Positions 27,104 through 35,745 of a DNA stretch of 64,000 bases are shown in pieces (positions within the stretch are counted from its first letter, which is position 1; each line of letters opens with the position of its first letter). Below the pieces are notes generated by a model, which had not been told where the DNA came from, did not search any database, and worked only from the letters and a program-made list of their open reading frames with translations. Source of the stretch: Roseiterribacter gracilis (GTDB lineage: Bacteria; Pseudomonadota; Alphaproteobacteria; BOG-932; Roseiterribacteraceae); NCBI GenBank assembly GCA_018332375.1, contig BOPV01000001.1, positions 2,294,001 through 2,358,000 of the forward strand, read 5' to 3'. The translations under genes were made by a program, and so were the position numbers.

Positions 27104-27870
27104 GCGGCGCGCCGCAATTTTTCCGCCCGCGCGCGCATCGCAGCAGCAAAGGCACCAAACAGCGCGCGACTGACCGCGTCATCGGCGAAGCGATATTCCG
27201 GGTGCCATTGCACGCCAACGGCAAAGTTCGGCGCATCGGCAACGCGGACTGCTTCGATCGTGCCGTCTTCGGCAGTCGCTTCGACATCGAGGTTCGGCGC
27301 CAACCGGTCGATCGCCTGCCAATGGACGGAATTTACCGCAGCCTGTTCGGTGCCCAGCGCGGTCGCGAGCATGCCGCCCGGCGCCAATTGCACGCGGTGC
27401 GACGGCGCGTAGCGCACGTCGATCGATGCATCGAGCGGCGCGCGGTGATCGTGACGGCCTTCTTCTTCGTGCACGCGCTCGTGCAACGTGCCGCCCAGCG
27501 CGACATTCAGCTCCTGCACGCCGCGGCAGATCGCCAGCAGCGGAACGCCTGCGGTCAGCGCCGCACGGATCAATGGCAAGGTCGAGGCGTCGCGGCGCGC
27601 ATCTTTCAGCGTGCCCGCGGGCGAGGCCCCGTTGCCGTAGCGCGCCGGGTCGACGTTGGACGGGCTGCCCGGGATCAACAGCCCATCGATCCGCGTCAGC
27701 AGCGCGTCGATCGGCAGCGCTTCGGCCAGCGCCGGGATCAGCACCGGCACAGCGCCGAGCGCGCCGGTGACGGCGAGCACGTATTTCTCGTTGACGATGT
27801 GAAAGGGCGTCCCGGCGAGATAGCGAAAATCAGCCGGAATGCCGACCAACAGGGCCGCGTCCATAGTCAT
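27100..27870 (-). CDS. Class I glutamine amidotransferase, gamma-glutamyl-GABA hydrolase-like
   Basis: A 256-residue peptidase C26 family protein. The nucleophile lies in LLAICRGVQELNVALGG, the catalytic histidine and glutamate in GVQWHPEY, and IDGLLIPGSPSNVDPARY is the family signature. PuuD-type enzymes hydrolyse gamma-glutamyl-GABA in polyamine breakdown. The start is uncertain: ATG at 27870 or 27864, or an in-frame GTG at 27882. No other putrescine genes are nearby, so the substrate is inferred only from similarity. Confidence 0.84.
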   Translation of the reverse strand: MTMDAALLVGIPADFRYLAGTPFHIVNEKYVLAVTGALGAVPVLIPALAEALPIDALLTRIDGLLIPGSPSNVDPARYGNGASPAGTLKDARRDASTLPLIRAALTAGVPLLAICRGVQELNVALGGTLHERVHEEEGRHDHRAPLDASIDVRYAPSHRVQLAPGGMLATALGTEQAAVNSVHWQAIDRLAPNLDVEATAEDGTIEAVRVADAPNFAVGVQWHPEYRFADDAVSRALFGAFAAAMRARAEKLRRAA

Positions 27871-27909
27871 CGGTGGTAGCACATAGGTCGGGGCCCAGGC
27901 GGCGGCAAA

Positions 27910-28884
27910 TCAGCCGCCCCGCTTGCGCTCCCAGGCCAGCGCCGAGGCGACGATCGTGTCGAGATCCTCAAACCGCGGCGTCCAGCCGAAATCCCGGCGT
28001 AAGCGCGTCGAGTCCGCAACCAGGGTCGGCGGATCGCCGGGCCGGCGCCGCCCGATGGGCGCGTCGAGCTTGTGGCCCGCCGCACGTTCGACCGCATGCA
28101 CTACGTCGCGCACCGATGCGCCTTGGCCGTAGCCGACATTCAGCGTCAGCGCGCTTTGCCCGGCCGCCAGCGCGTCGAGCACCGTCAGATGCGCCGCGAC
28201 CAGGTCAGTGACATGCACATAGTCGCGCACGCAGGTTCCATCCGGCGTCGGATAGTCGTCACCGTGGATCGCGAAACTGGCACGGCCTAGCGCGGCCATC
28301 ACGGCGCGACGGATCAGATGCGTGACCTCGCCGCCAGCCTGACCGCTGCGCAGCTGCGGATCTGCGCCCGCGACGTTGAAATAGCGCAGCGCCGCCCAGC
28401 GCAGGCCGTGTGCGGCGCCGACATCGGCAAGCGTGCGCTCGGTCATCGCCTTGGACGCGCCGTACGGATTGATCGGCGCCAGCTGCGCGGTCTCCGGGAT
28501 CGGCGTGACGTCGGGTGCGCCATAGACAGCGGCGGTCGACGAAAAAACCAGGCTGCGCACGCCGGCATCGACGCAGGCAGCCAGCAAAGCAGCCGACCCG
28601 GCGACGTTGTTGCGATAGTAGCGCAGCGGATCGCGCACGCTTTCGCCAACGCTGATCGAGCCCGCGAAATGCAGCACCGCGCGCACGCGATGGTCGCGCA
28701 AGATGGCGCCCATCGTTGGCTCATCGGCGATATCGGCCTGCACGAACGGGACTGCGGCTGGAATGAGATCGCGCGTGCCGGCCGACAAATCATCGACGGC
28801 GACGACGTCGTGGCCCGCATCAGCGAGCGCGAGCACGGCATGGCTGCCGATATAGCCGGCAGCGCCGGTCACAAGCACGGTCAT
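27910..28884 (-). CDS. galE: UDP-glucose 4-epimerase
   Basis: An extended short-chain dehydrogenase of 324 residues that interconverts UDP-glucose and UDP-galactose. The NAD-binding motif is VTGAAGYIGSHAVLALADAG, and the active site has SSTAAVYG (Ser) with NPYGASKAMTE (Tyr-x3-Lys). The C-terminus keeps the GRRRPGDPPTLVADS substrate segment typical of GalE. It supplies galactose for surface polysaccharide. It is 19 bases after the cold-shock gene on the same strand. Confidence 0.9.
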   Translation of the reverse strand: MTVLVTGAAGYIGSHAVLALADAGHDVVAVDDLSAGTRDLIPAAVPFVQADIADEPTMGAILRDHRVRAVLHFAGSISVGESVRDPLRYYRNNVAGSAALLAACVDAGVRSLVFSSTAAVYGAPDVTPIPETAQLAPINPYGASKAMTERTLADVGAAHGLRWAALRYFNVAGADPQLRSGQAGGEVTHLIRRAVMAALGRASFAIHGDDYPTPDGTCVRDYVHVTDLVAAHLTVLDALAAGQSALTLNVGYGQGASVRDVVHAVERAAGHKLDAPIGRRRPGDPPTLVADSTRLRRDFGWTPRFEDLDTIVASALAWERKRGG

Positions 28885-28903
28885 GGAAGAACGAACTACG
28901 CCG

Positions 28904-29491
28904 CTATGCGAGCGGCGTCACCCAGGTGGCTTCGCGGCCTTTATCGACCTGCTGCACCTTCATCTGCACGCGCTGGCCTGCTTCGAGCTGGTTCAGGCCG
29001 CAGCGGCGCAGCACGCTTTTATGGACGAACACGTCCTTGGCACTGTCGTCGGCGGTGATGAACCCGAAGCCTTTGTCAGGTTTGAACCACTTCACCGTGC
29101 CCGCCATCTCTTCGGTCGGTCCGCTGTCGCGCGTAAAGTCACGTTGGGGGCGCGCCGTCGCCGGGCGCTCGGCCCGCAGCGTGCCCTGATCCAGCAGTTC
29201 GACGATCCGCATGACCTGCGGGCCTTTGGGGCCTTGGCCAATTTCGCATACGAGTTCGGCCTGCTCGCCAATCTCCTGTAGACCAGCGCGATGCAGCACC
29301 GAGACGTGCAAAAAGGCATCCGGCGTCCCGTCCGTCGGCGAGACGAACCCAAAACCTTTTGTGGCGTTGAACCATTTCAGGCGCGTCTTGACTGAGGCGC
29401 TGTCGCCACTGCCGTCAAAAGCTTCTTCAAGACGAGACAAGTCAGGCCTGCGCCAGTTGGTCGCGGAAGCTTGGATTGTATGCACAGCCAA
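28904..29491 (-). CDS. Double cold-shock-domain protein
   Basis: A 195-residue protein with two CspA-type OB folds: the first at about 35-100 (RLKWFNATKGFGFVSPTDG) and the second at about 129-195 (GTVKWFKPDKGFGFITADDS, KDVFVHKSVLRRCGL). Both keep the RNP1/RNP2 aromatic residues that stack on single-stranded nucleic acid. Double-CSD proteins of this size are typical of Alphaproteobacteria. The start is uncertain: TTG at 29491 or GTG at 29485. It probably acts as an RNA chaperone. Confidence 0.9.
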   Translation of the reverse strand: MAVHTIQASATNWRRPDLSRLEEAFDGSGDSASVKTRLKWFNATKGFGFVSPTDGTPDAFLHVSVLHRAGLQEIGEQAELVCEIGQGPKGPQVMRIVELLDQGTLRAERPATARPQRDFTRDSGPTEEMAGTVKWFKPDKGFGFITADDSAKDVFVHKSVLRRCGLNQLEAGQRVQMKVQQVDKGREATWVTPLA

Positions 29492-29582
29492 TCCACGGGC
29501 GCCAACGGCTTTTTTCCAGAGCGTTGCGGCACTATCGTCGGCGGTAAACGGATAACAACGAAATCAATGGGGGAGGCTCCGC

Positions 29583-31289
29583 GTGCAGCTGGCGTCTGGG
29601 CAAACGGTCGAGTACCCGTGGTTCAAAGCCTATCCGGCAGACGTCGCCTGGAACGCCCCGCTGCAACTCAAACCGATGCCGACAGTCTTGGCGGAGACGG
29701 TCGAGCGGGTCGGCGACCATGCCGCCATCGATTTCATGGGAAAGGTCACGTCCTACCGCGAGCTTGGCGCGCTGGTGGACCGTGCCGCCAAAGGCCTGCT
29801 GGCGCTTGGCGTCAAGAAGGGCACGCGCGTCGGCCTGTTCCTGCCCAACTGCGTCTATGCGGTCGCCGCCTACTACGCCGCGATGAAGGCGGGCGCGACG
29901 GTGGTGAATTCGAACCCGCTCTACACCGAGCGAGAAGTTCGCCATCAGGTCGAAGATTCCGGCATCGAGATCATGATCACGCTCGACGTGGCCATGCTGC
30001 ACGCCAAGCTGGTGCCGCTGTTGGGCTCCAGCTCGATCAAAAAGCTGGTCATGTGTTCGATGGCGGAAGCGCTGCCATTTCCCAAGTCGCTTCTCTACCC
30101 GCTGGTCAAACACAAGGACATCGCCAGATGGCCGCGCGACGCCAACCATGTCGCGTGGCGCGACTTGGTCGCCAATGACGGCAAGTTCGACGCGCCAGTG
30201 CTGGACGCGCTCAACGATATTGCAGTGCTGCAGTACACCGGCGGCACGACCGGCACGCCCAAAGGCGCGATGCTGACCCACGCCAATCTGTGCGCCAACA
30301 CCGAACAGGCGTCGCTGTGGTGCGGCAGCGGGCTGCAACTGACGACACGCGACAAGATGCTGGGCGTGATCCCGTTCTTTCACGTCTTCGGCATGACGGC
30401 GGTGATGAATTTCGCGATCCTGCGCGGCATCACGATCGTGCCGTTGCCGCGCTTCGACATCAAACAGACGCTGGAAACGATCGCGAAGAAGAAGATCACG
30501 ATCTTTCACGCGGTGCCGACCATCTACACCGCGATGAACAATCATCCTGATCGTCTCAAATATGATCTGAGCTCGATCCGTCTTTGTATCTCGGGCGGCG
30601 CACCGCTGCCGATGGAAGTGAAAGAACAGTTCGAACATGGAACAGGCTGTTCCCTGGTCGAAGGCTACGGGCTTAGCGAGACGTCACCGATCGCCTGCTG
30701 CAATCCGCCGACCGGCCGCAGCAAATCTGGTTCGATCGGACTGCCAGTGCCGCAGACGATCGTCGAGATCGTGTCGCTGGAAGACCGCACCACCTTGGTT
30801 GCGTGCGGTGAGAAAGGCGAAGTCTGTATCTCGGGCCCGCAGGTGATGAAGGGTTATTGGAACAAGCCCGCCGAAACCGCCGACGTGATGAACGGCGCCC
30901 GTTTCCATACCGGCGACGTCGGCTACATGGACGAAGACGGTTACACCTTCATCGTCGACCGGTTGAAAGACATCGTCATTGCGTCGGGCTACAAAATCTA
31001 TCCGCGCAAAGTCGAAGAAGAGATCTATCAGCACCCGGCTGTCGAAGAATGCGTCGCGGGCGGCATCAAAGACGCGTATCGCGGCGAAACGCTGAAAGTC
31101 TGGATCAAATGCCGCGAAGGCATGACGCTCAGCGACGCCGAGCTGCGCGCGTTCCTGAAAGATCGCCTGTCGCCGATCGAAATGCCGAAGCTGGTCGAAT
31201 TCCGCGACGTGCCGCTGCCGAAAACGCTGATCGGCAAACTGTCGCGCAAAGCGCTGCTCGACGAAGAAGCAGCGAAATCGCCAGCGTGA
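29583..31289 (+). CDS. fadD: Long-chain fatty acid-CoA ligase
   Basis: A 568-residue adenylate-forming enzyme that activates fatty acids with ATP and CoA at the inner membrane. The P loop is YTGGTTGTPKGAMLTH (about 218-233), A5 is VEGYGLSETSPIACCNPPTG, A7 is RFHTGDVGYMDEDGY and A10 is PKTLIGKLSRKALLDEE with the catalytic lysine. The start is GTG at 29583 after GGGGGAGG. It faces away from the cold-shock gene and lies 4.5 kb from the beta-oxidation operon it would feed. Confidence 0.93.
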   Translation: MQLASGQTVEYPWFKAYPADVAWNAPLQLKPMPTVLAETVERVGDHAAIDFMGKVTSYRELGALVDRAAKGLLALGVKKGTRVGLFLPNCVYAVAAYYAAMKAGATVVNSNPLYTEREVRHQVEDSGIEIMITLDVAMLHAKLVPLLGSSSIKKLVMCSMAEALPFPKSLLYPLVKHKDIARWPRDANHVAWRDLVANDGKFDAPVLDALNDIAVLQYTGGTTGTPKGAMLTHANLCANTEQASLWCGSGLQLTTRDKMLGVIPFFHVFGMTAVMNFAILRGITIVPLPRFDIKQTLETIAKKKITIFHAVPTIYTAMNNHPDRLKYDLSSIRLCISGGAPLPMEVKEQFEHGTGCSLVEGYGLSETSPIACCNPPTGRSKSGSIGLPVPQTIVEIVSLEDRTTLVACGEKGEVCISGPQVMKGYWNKPAETADVMNGARFHTGDVGYMDEDGYTFIVDRLKDIVIASGYKIYPRKVEEEIYQHPAVEECVAGGIKDAYRGETLKVWIKCREGMTLSDAELRAFLKDRLSPIEMPKLVEFRDVPLPKTLIGKLSRKALLDEEAAKSPA

Positions 31290-31369
31290 CGAGGGGCGGT
31301 CGAGTGAAGTAAGCGCTCACACTAGGCGCAAGCTTTGACAATGCGGGGCGCATTTGGCGAAATCCAAAA

Positions 31370-32095
31370 GTGACCCCGGCGCAGATCTTCTTGTCGAATA
31401 TGCTGTCATTTCTCGTCGTGCTGACAGCGGCATGTGCGATCGGCGTTACGCAACGAGACCGCGTGCAGTGGCGCTGGCTGGTCGTTGCAGCGGCGCTTTT
31501 CGTCGTGCATGAAATTGCACTCGACAGGTTCCTGTTACTCCCGCGCGACCCAATCGGCACGAGCCGTTGGAACTGGACCGGCAAGGCGCTCGCATTCTTG
31601 GCCATGCTCGCAATCGCGCACCTGCCCGCCTTCGGCCGTCTGCGAACAGGATGGACATTGCGCCAATCCGAAAATGGCCGCCCGATGACGTGGTTTGCGG
31701 CTGCGCTCGTTACCGCGCTCATCGTCGGACTGGCGATCGCGTTCCCGACGCGCAACGCGACGTCGGACACGCTGATCTATCAGCTCACCATGCCCGGGCT
31801 CGACGAAGAGCTGTTTTTCCGCGGAGTGTTTTTGCTGGCGCTCAACGAAGCCTTCATCGGCCGGATCCGGATCGGCGGCATCTCGGTCGGTTGGGGCGGC
31901 CTTTTGTCGTGTGCGTTGTTCGCGCTGGTGCACGCGCTGCAATTCAAAAACGGCGAGATTGCATTTGCCGCGACTGCATTCGGCGGGACGTTCGTGCCCG
32001 CATTGCTACTGCTGTGGTTTCGCGAGCGAACCGGAAGCCTGCTGTTGCCGATTGTTTTGCACAATTTCGGCAACAGCGCCTCGTACTTCTTTTAG
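31370..32095 (+). CDS. CPBP family intramembrane metalloprotease (CAAX protease-like)
   Basis: A 241-residue polytopic membrane protein with about seven hydrophobic segments. The three CPBP motifs are present: DEELFFRGVFLL (motif 1, the EExxxR type), ALFALVHALQF (motif 2) and LHNFGNSAS (motif 3). Bacterial members act as intramembrane proteases, often in bacteriocin immunity or membrane stress. The start is GTG at 31370 or ATG at 31400. A TTGACA hexamer at 31334 could be its -35 element. Its partner is unknown. Confidence 0.83.
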   Translation: MTPAQIFLSNMLSFLVVLTAACAIGVTQRDRVQWRWLVVAAALFVVHEIALDRFLLLPRDPIGTSRWNWTGKALAFLAMLAIAHLPAFGRLRTGWTLRQSENGRPMTWFAAALVTALIVGLAIAFPTRNATSDTLIYQLTMPGLDEELFFRGVFLLALNEAFIGRIRIGGISVGWGGLLSCALFALVHALQFKNGEIAFAATAFGGTFVPALLLLWFRERTGSLLLPIVLHNFGNSASYFF

Positions 32096-32120
32096 TCGCC
32101 AGCTTGCACCCGCGCGCGAA

Positions 32121-34178
32121 TTAGCTGCGGCCTTGGTCGCCGGTCCAGCGCTTCAACCAGCCTTCAACCGCCTGGTGCCATTGCACGCTGTTCTGCGGCT
32201 TCAGCACCCAGTGGTTTTCTTCCGGGAAGTAGAGGAATTGCGACGGCACGCCACGACGCTGTAGCGCCGTGAACGTGCCGAGCCCTTGCTCCAGCGGCAC
32301 GCGGAAGTCTTTGCCGCCCTGCACGACCAGCATCGGCACGCGCCACTTGTCGACGAACTGCACCGGGTTGAAGGTTTCGAACGTGGTGTTCTTCTCCCAC
32401 GGCGCGCCGCCATTCTCGCGCTCGTTGAACCAAAGTTCTTCGGTCGAGAAATACATCGAACGCTGGTCGAGAATGCCGTCGTGATTGACGAGGCATTTCC
32501 ACGGCTCGTTCCACTTGCCCGCGATCCAATTGACCATGTAGCCGCCATACGAGCCGCCAAGCGCGCAAGCGCGGTCGCCGTCGAGAAAGTCGTATTTACT
32601 GAGCGCGTACGCCCAGCCCTTCTGCAGATCCTCGAGCGGGCGATCGCCCCAATGTTCCTTGATCGCGTCGGTGAAGGCTTGGCCGTAGCCGGTCGAACCG
32701 TGGAAATCGATCATCACCACGGCATAGCCGGCGCCGACATAGGTCTGCGGATTCCAACGGAAGTGGAAGTTGTTCGAAAAGCTTCCTTCCGGACCGCCGT
32801 GGATCAGGAACGCGACTGGTAGCTTCTTGCCCGCTGGTGCGTTCGCGGGCTTCACCACGAAGCCGTACACGGTTTCGTCGTTCCAGCCTTTGAACGAGAA
32901 CTGCTCGTACGTGCCGAGCTCGATGCCGCGCATCTTCTCGGCGTTGAATTTGCTGATCGCCTTGGCCGCACTGCCATCGAGCTTTGCGGTCCACAGCTGC
33001 GGCGGTCCCGACAGGCTATCGAGCGTGTAGACGACGCGGTCCTTGTCGAGATCGTAGCTGCCGACATGCCCGTCGCCGGTGACCTTTTTGACCTGACCGC
33101 TGGCGACGTCGACCGCGAAGATGCGGTGATTGCCGACATCATCGGCGTCGGTGAACAGCGTCTTGCCGTCGCTGCTCCAGAGGAATTCGCCCGACGAACG
33201 ATCCCAGTTGGACGCAACTTCGCGCGTCGCACCCGTCTTCAGATCGCGCAGATACACGCCGAACCGGTCGGATTCATCAGCCGGCACTTTCATCGCGCGA
33301 TAGGCGAGCGTGCTTCCATCCGGCGATACGGACGGCGCCGAATCCCAGGCCGTGTTTGCTTTGGTCAGATTTTCCGGCGCGCTGCTGCCATCGGCGGCGG
33401 CGCGGAAAATATCGAAATTGGTGCTCCAGGCTTCTGCACGTCCGACGGCGCGCACGGCGAAGAACACGGTCTTGCCGTCGGGCGTGACCGCGATGTCTTT
33501 TTCGTCGTTGAACGGCTTGCCCGGAACGTCGCCGTCGATGCCGCGGCTCAACCACACCGGGGTTCCGGTCGCGGCGCCGTTGGCGTCGAGCGCGATGCTG
33601 AACAGTTGTTTGCGGCGACCGTCTTCCCATTCGTCCCAGTGACGAACCATCAAACGATCGAACAGCTTGCCCGCTTGCGGACGCGCGGCGGCATCGTCGA
33701 GACGTTTCTTGGTGCAGACGAAATCAGCGCCGCAATCCATGAACACCGACACCGACACCAGCAGCTTGGTGCCGTCGGGCGACAGAAGAAAATGTTCGAC
33801 GTCGAGCGGCAGCTTGGTCACCTGCATCGGTGCGCCACCAGTTGCGGCGACGCGCCAGGCTTGGTGGTTCGACAGAACCAGAACGCTTTTCCCGTCACGG
33901 CTCCAACGCGGCGACGTCGCGTCGAATCCGGCCGGCGTCAAACGCGTCGGCGTTGCGGCGTCGCTGTCGGACGGCAAGGTCCAGACGCCGGTCGATGCTT
34001 TGTCGGCGGCGAAATCGACTTCGCGCAGCTGGTAGGCGATCCGTGTTCCATCCGGCGACAGGCGCGGCGCGCTGACACGATCCAGCGTCGCCATGTCTTG
34101 TGCGGTGAACGGGCGAGCATTCGCGCCAGCGGCGCTCAGGAAAACTGTTGCGACGAGAAGCGCGCGGGAAAGAAACAC
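32121..34178 (-). CDS. S9 family prolyl oligopeptidase-like peptidase, exported
   Basis: A 685-residue serine peptidase with a signal peptide (about 1-21, RALLVATVFLSAAGANA), a seven-bladed WD40-like propeller (about 25-400; repeated LSPDGT segments) and an alpha/beta hydrolase domain with the nucleophile in CALGGSYGGYMVNW. The catalytic aspartate and histidine lie in VVQGGKDFRVPLEQG and EENHWVLKP. Family members are periplasmic dipeptidyl or acylaminoacyl peptidases. The start is a GTG at 34178. It converges on the CPBP gene. Confidence 0.92.
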   Translation of the reverse strand: MFLSRALLVATVFLSAAGANARPFTAQDMATLDRVSAPRLSPDGTRIAYQLREVDFAADKASTGVWTLPSDSDAATPTRLTPAGFDATSPRWSRDGKSVLVLSNHQAWRVAATGGAPMQVTKLPLDVEHFLLSPDGTKLLVSVSVFMDCGADFVCTKKRLDDAAARPQAGKLFDRLMVRHWDEWEDGRRKQLFSIALDANGAATGTPVWLSRGIDGDVPGKPFNDEKDIAVTPDGKTVFFAVRAVGRAEAWSTNFDIFRAAADGSSAPENLTKANTAWDSAPSVSPDGSTLAYRAMKVPADESDRFGVYLRDLKTGATREVASNWDRSSGEFLWSSDGKTLFTDADDVGNHRIFAVDVASGQVKKVTGDGHVGSYDLDKDRVVYTLDSLSGPPQLWTAKLDGSAAKAISKFNAEKMRGIELGTYEQFSFKGWNDETVYGFVVKPANAPAGKKLPVAFLIHGGPEGSFSNNFHFRWNPQTYVGAGYAVVMIDFHGSTGYGQAFTDAIKEHWGDRPLEDLQKGWAYALSKYDFLDGDRACALGGSYGGYMVNWIAGKWNEPWKCLVNHDGILDQRSMYFSTEELWFNERENGGAPWEKNTTFETFNPVQFVDKWRVPMLVVQGGKDFRVPLEQGLGTFTALQRRGVPSQFLYFPEENHWVLKPQNSVQWHQAVEGWLKRWTGDQGRS

Positions 34179-34278
34179 TGGAATTCATCCTGCCTGCTGA
34201 AACGCAAGCTACGGATGTACACGGATCGCCCCGCGGAGGGGATAGCTTCTAAGTCGCAACAGCTTTGCAGGTGCCGGA

Positions 34279-34755
34279 TCAGACGGAGGCAAGCTCGCCT
34301 TCAAATTCCTTGGCCAAGGTTTCGAGAATGGCGCGCGAACCTTCCTCGCGACCTTCGACCTTGTCGAAACCGTCGAGATACGCCCCCTGCTCGGTAAAGA
34401 TCAGTCGCGTACCGGCCGCTTCTTGTTTGAATTCCATCGTTGCGAGCGAAACCGACATGCGCGTTTCGCCCATCCGCATTTCGTAGCTCAACACGATACG
34501 CTCGTTCGGCACGATGTCCTGGTAGCGCGCGTCATAGGCGATCACGACACCGCCGCCGGGCGGAATGCTGTCACATGTCTCACGGCCACCGACGCGAAAA
34601 TCCAGCGCGTAGCTTTTCGTTTCCCATCCTTCGGTGGTGCCGAACCAACGTTGCTTTGCGGTTGGATCGGAGAAGGCGCGGAAGACGCGCGCCGGCGACG
34701 CGGGATAAACGCGATCGATCGAGAAGGTCGCATGCGTGACCGAGTGTTTCGACAT
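34279..34755 (-). CDS. SRPBCC (AHSA1-like) domain protein
   Basis: A 158-residue START/Bet v1-like protein with the AHSA1 pattern: FSIDRVYPASPARVFRAFSD at the N-terminus, RVGGRETCDSIPPGG in the middle and FTEQGAYLDGFD near the end. It follows an ArsR regulator by 24 bases, a very common bacterial pair in which the SRPBCC protein binds a small hydrophobic ligand. The ligand is unknown. Confidence 0.88.
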   Translation of the reverse strand: MSKHSVTHATFSIDRVYPASPARVFRAFSDPTAKQRWFGTTEGWETKSYALDFRVGGRETCDSIPPGGGVVIAYDARYQDIVPNERIVLSYEMRMGETRMSVSLATMEFKQEAAGTRLIFTEQGAYLDGFDKVEGREEGSRAILETLAKEFEGELASV

Positions 34756-34779
34756 TGGACGTTCCTTGTCGGTGGGGAG

Positions 34780-35124
34780 CTATTTGGAGTCGGGATCGTC
34801 GTCCTGCGCGGCGAGATAGTCGCCGAGCTGGTCGAAACGGCGTTCCCAAAGCGAGCGTCGTTCGTTGATCCAGTGTTCTGCGGTTTGCAGCGCTACGGGC
34901 TCGATCTGGCACGTCCGCACGCGCCCGACTTTTTCCGTGCGCACCAGCCCGCTCGTTTCCAGCACTTGCAGGTGCTGCATCACCGCCGACAGCGACATGG
35001 CCAACGGCTTGGCGAGTTCGCTGACGGCGGCGGGGCCGCGGCTCAGCCGCTCGACCATGATCCGTCGCGTTGGATCGGCAAGCGCCTGAAAGACGAGATC
35101 GAGCGGGGCTTGATTGTTAAGCAC
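34780..35124 (-). CDS. ArsR family transcriptional regulator
   Basis: A 114-residue winged-helix repressor beginning MLNNQAPLDLVFQALADPTR, with the recognition region SLSAVMQHLQVLETSGLVRT. It lacks the CxCxxC metal site of arsenic-sensing ArsR and belongs to the subgroup paired with AHSA1-type proteins. It probably represses the two-gene unit it heads. It is not evidence for arsenic sensing and is 20 kb from the arsenosugar-like cluster. Confidence 0.9.
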   Translation of the reverse strand: MLNNQAPLDLVFQALADPTRRIMVERLSRGPAAVSELAKPLAMSLSAVMQHLQVLETSGLVRTEKVGRVRTCQIEPVALQTAEHWINERRSLWERRFDQLGDYLAAQDDDPDSK

Positions 35125-35257
35125 TCGCTTAAGTATCAGGCCCGGCCGCTAGCCGCAAGCCAAACCAGTTTCCCGGCTTTAAGCCCCCGTAAATTCCCGA
35201 CCTTTCGACTAGTGACCGTTCCCGGCGTATGCCCCGTTGACTCTCAATGACCCGATA

Positions 35258-35283
35258 GGCACCTTACGTTAACGTAAGGTGCC
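35258..35283. promoter_or_regulatory. 26-bp perfect palindrome, likely operator of the MerR-controlled beta-oxidation operon
   Basis: GGCACCTTACGTT and its exact reverse complement are adjacent at 35258-35270 and 35271-35283. The core TTACGTTAACGTAA resembles sites bound by MerR-type LiuR regulators of branched-chain and fatty acid catabolism. It lies 20 bases before the proposed MerR start and between the divergent ArsR and MerR genes. Confidence 0.8.
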
Positions 35284-35302
35284 AGGACGAACCCGAGTGC
35301 TG

Positions 35303-35710
35303 ATGGCGATGACGAACATGGACGACGACCGCGTCTTCCAGATCGGCGAGTTGGCTGAGGAATTCGGCCTCACTCTCCGCACCATGCGGTTCTACGAAGA
35401 TTACGGGCTGCTTCGGCCCGAGCGAGACGGATTCGCGCGCCGGTACAAACACCGCGACCGCGCCAAACTGTCTTTGATCTGCCGCGCCAAGCGGCTGGGC
35501 TTCACGCTCGAAGAGATCAAACAGTTCCTCGAACTCTATTCGATCTCCGATCACCAAGTCGGGCAGATGCAATATCTGCTCGACCGTGCGCGCGCACGCG
35601 CCGCCGCGATCGAGCAGCAGATTGAAGACGGGAAACAAACGCTGACAGAGCTGCGCGAAATCGAAGCGCAGATCGAACGACATCTGACAAAACAATCCGG
35701 GCAAGACTGA
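35303..35710 (+). CDS. MerR family regulator, LiuR-like, heading the fatty-acid oxidation operon
   Basis: A 135-residue MerR protein: winged helix (about 7-75; VFQIGELAEEFGLTLRTMRF, YEDYGLLRPERDGFARRY, EEIKQFLELY) and a C-terminal coiled coil (about 85-130) for dimerisation. There is no cysteine metal site. LiuR-type members of this group control acyl-CoA catabolism, which fits the genes downstream. The start is uncertain: ATG at 35303 is preferred; a GTG at 35279 lies inside the palindrome and GTG 35297 is also in frame. It lies 35 bases upstream of the thiolase gene and is probably autoregulated. Confidence 0.86.
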   Translation: MAMTNMDDDRVFQIGELAEEFGLTLRTMRFYEDYGLLRPERDGFARRYKHRDRAKLSLICRAKRLGFTLEEIKQFLELYSISDHQVGQMQYLLDRARARAAAIEQQIEDGKQTLTELREIEAQIERHLTKQSGQD

Positions 35711-35745
35711 ACGCCGCTCCAGGATAAGGCAAGGGAAGGAAAGCC

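Noticed and set aside
34780..35124. ArsR as the arsenic sensor for the arsenosugar-type cluster
   Set aside because: It lacks the metal-binding cysteines, is paired with an AHSA1-type gene and is about 20 kb away.
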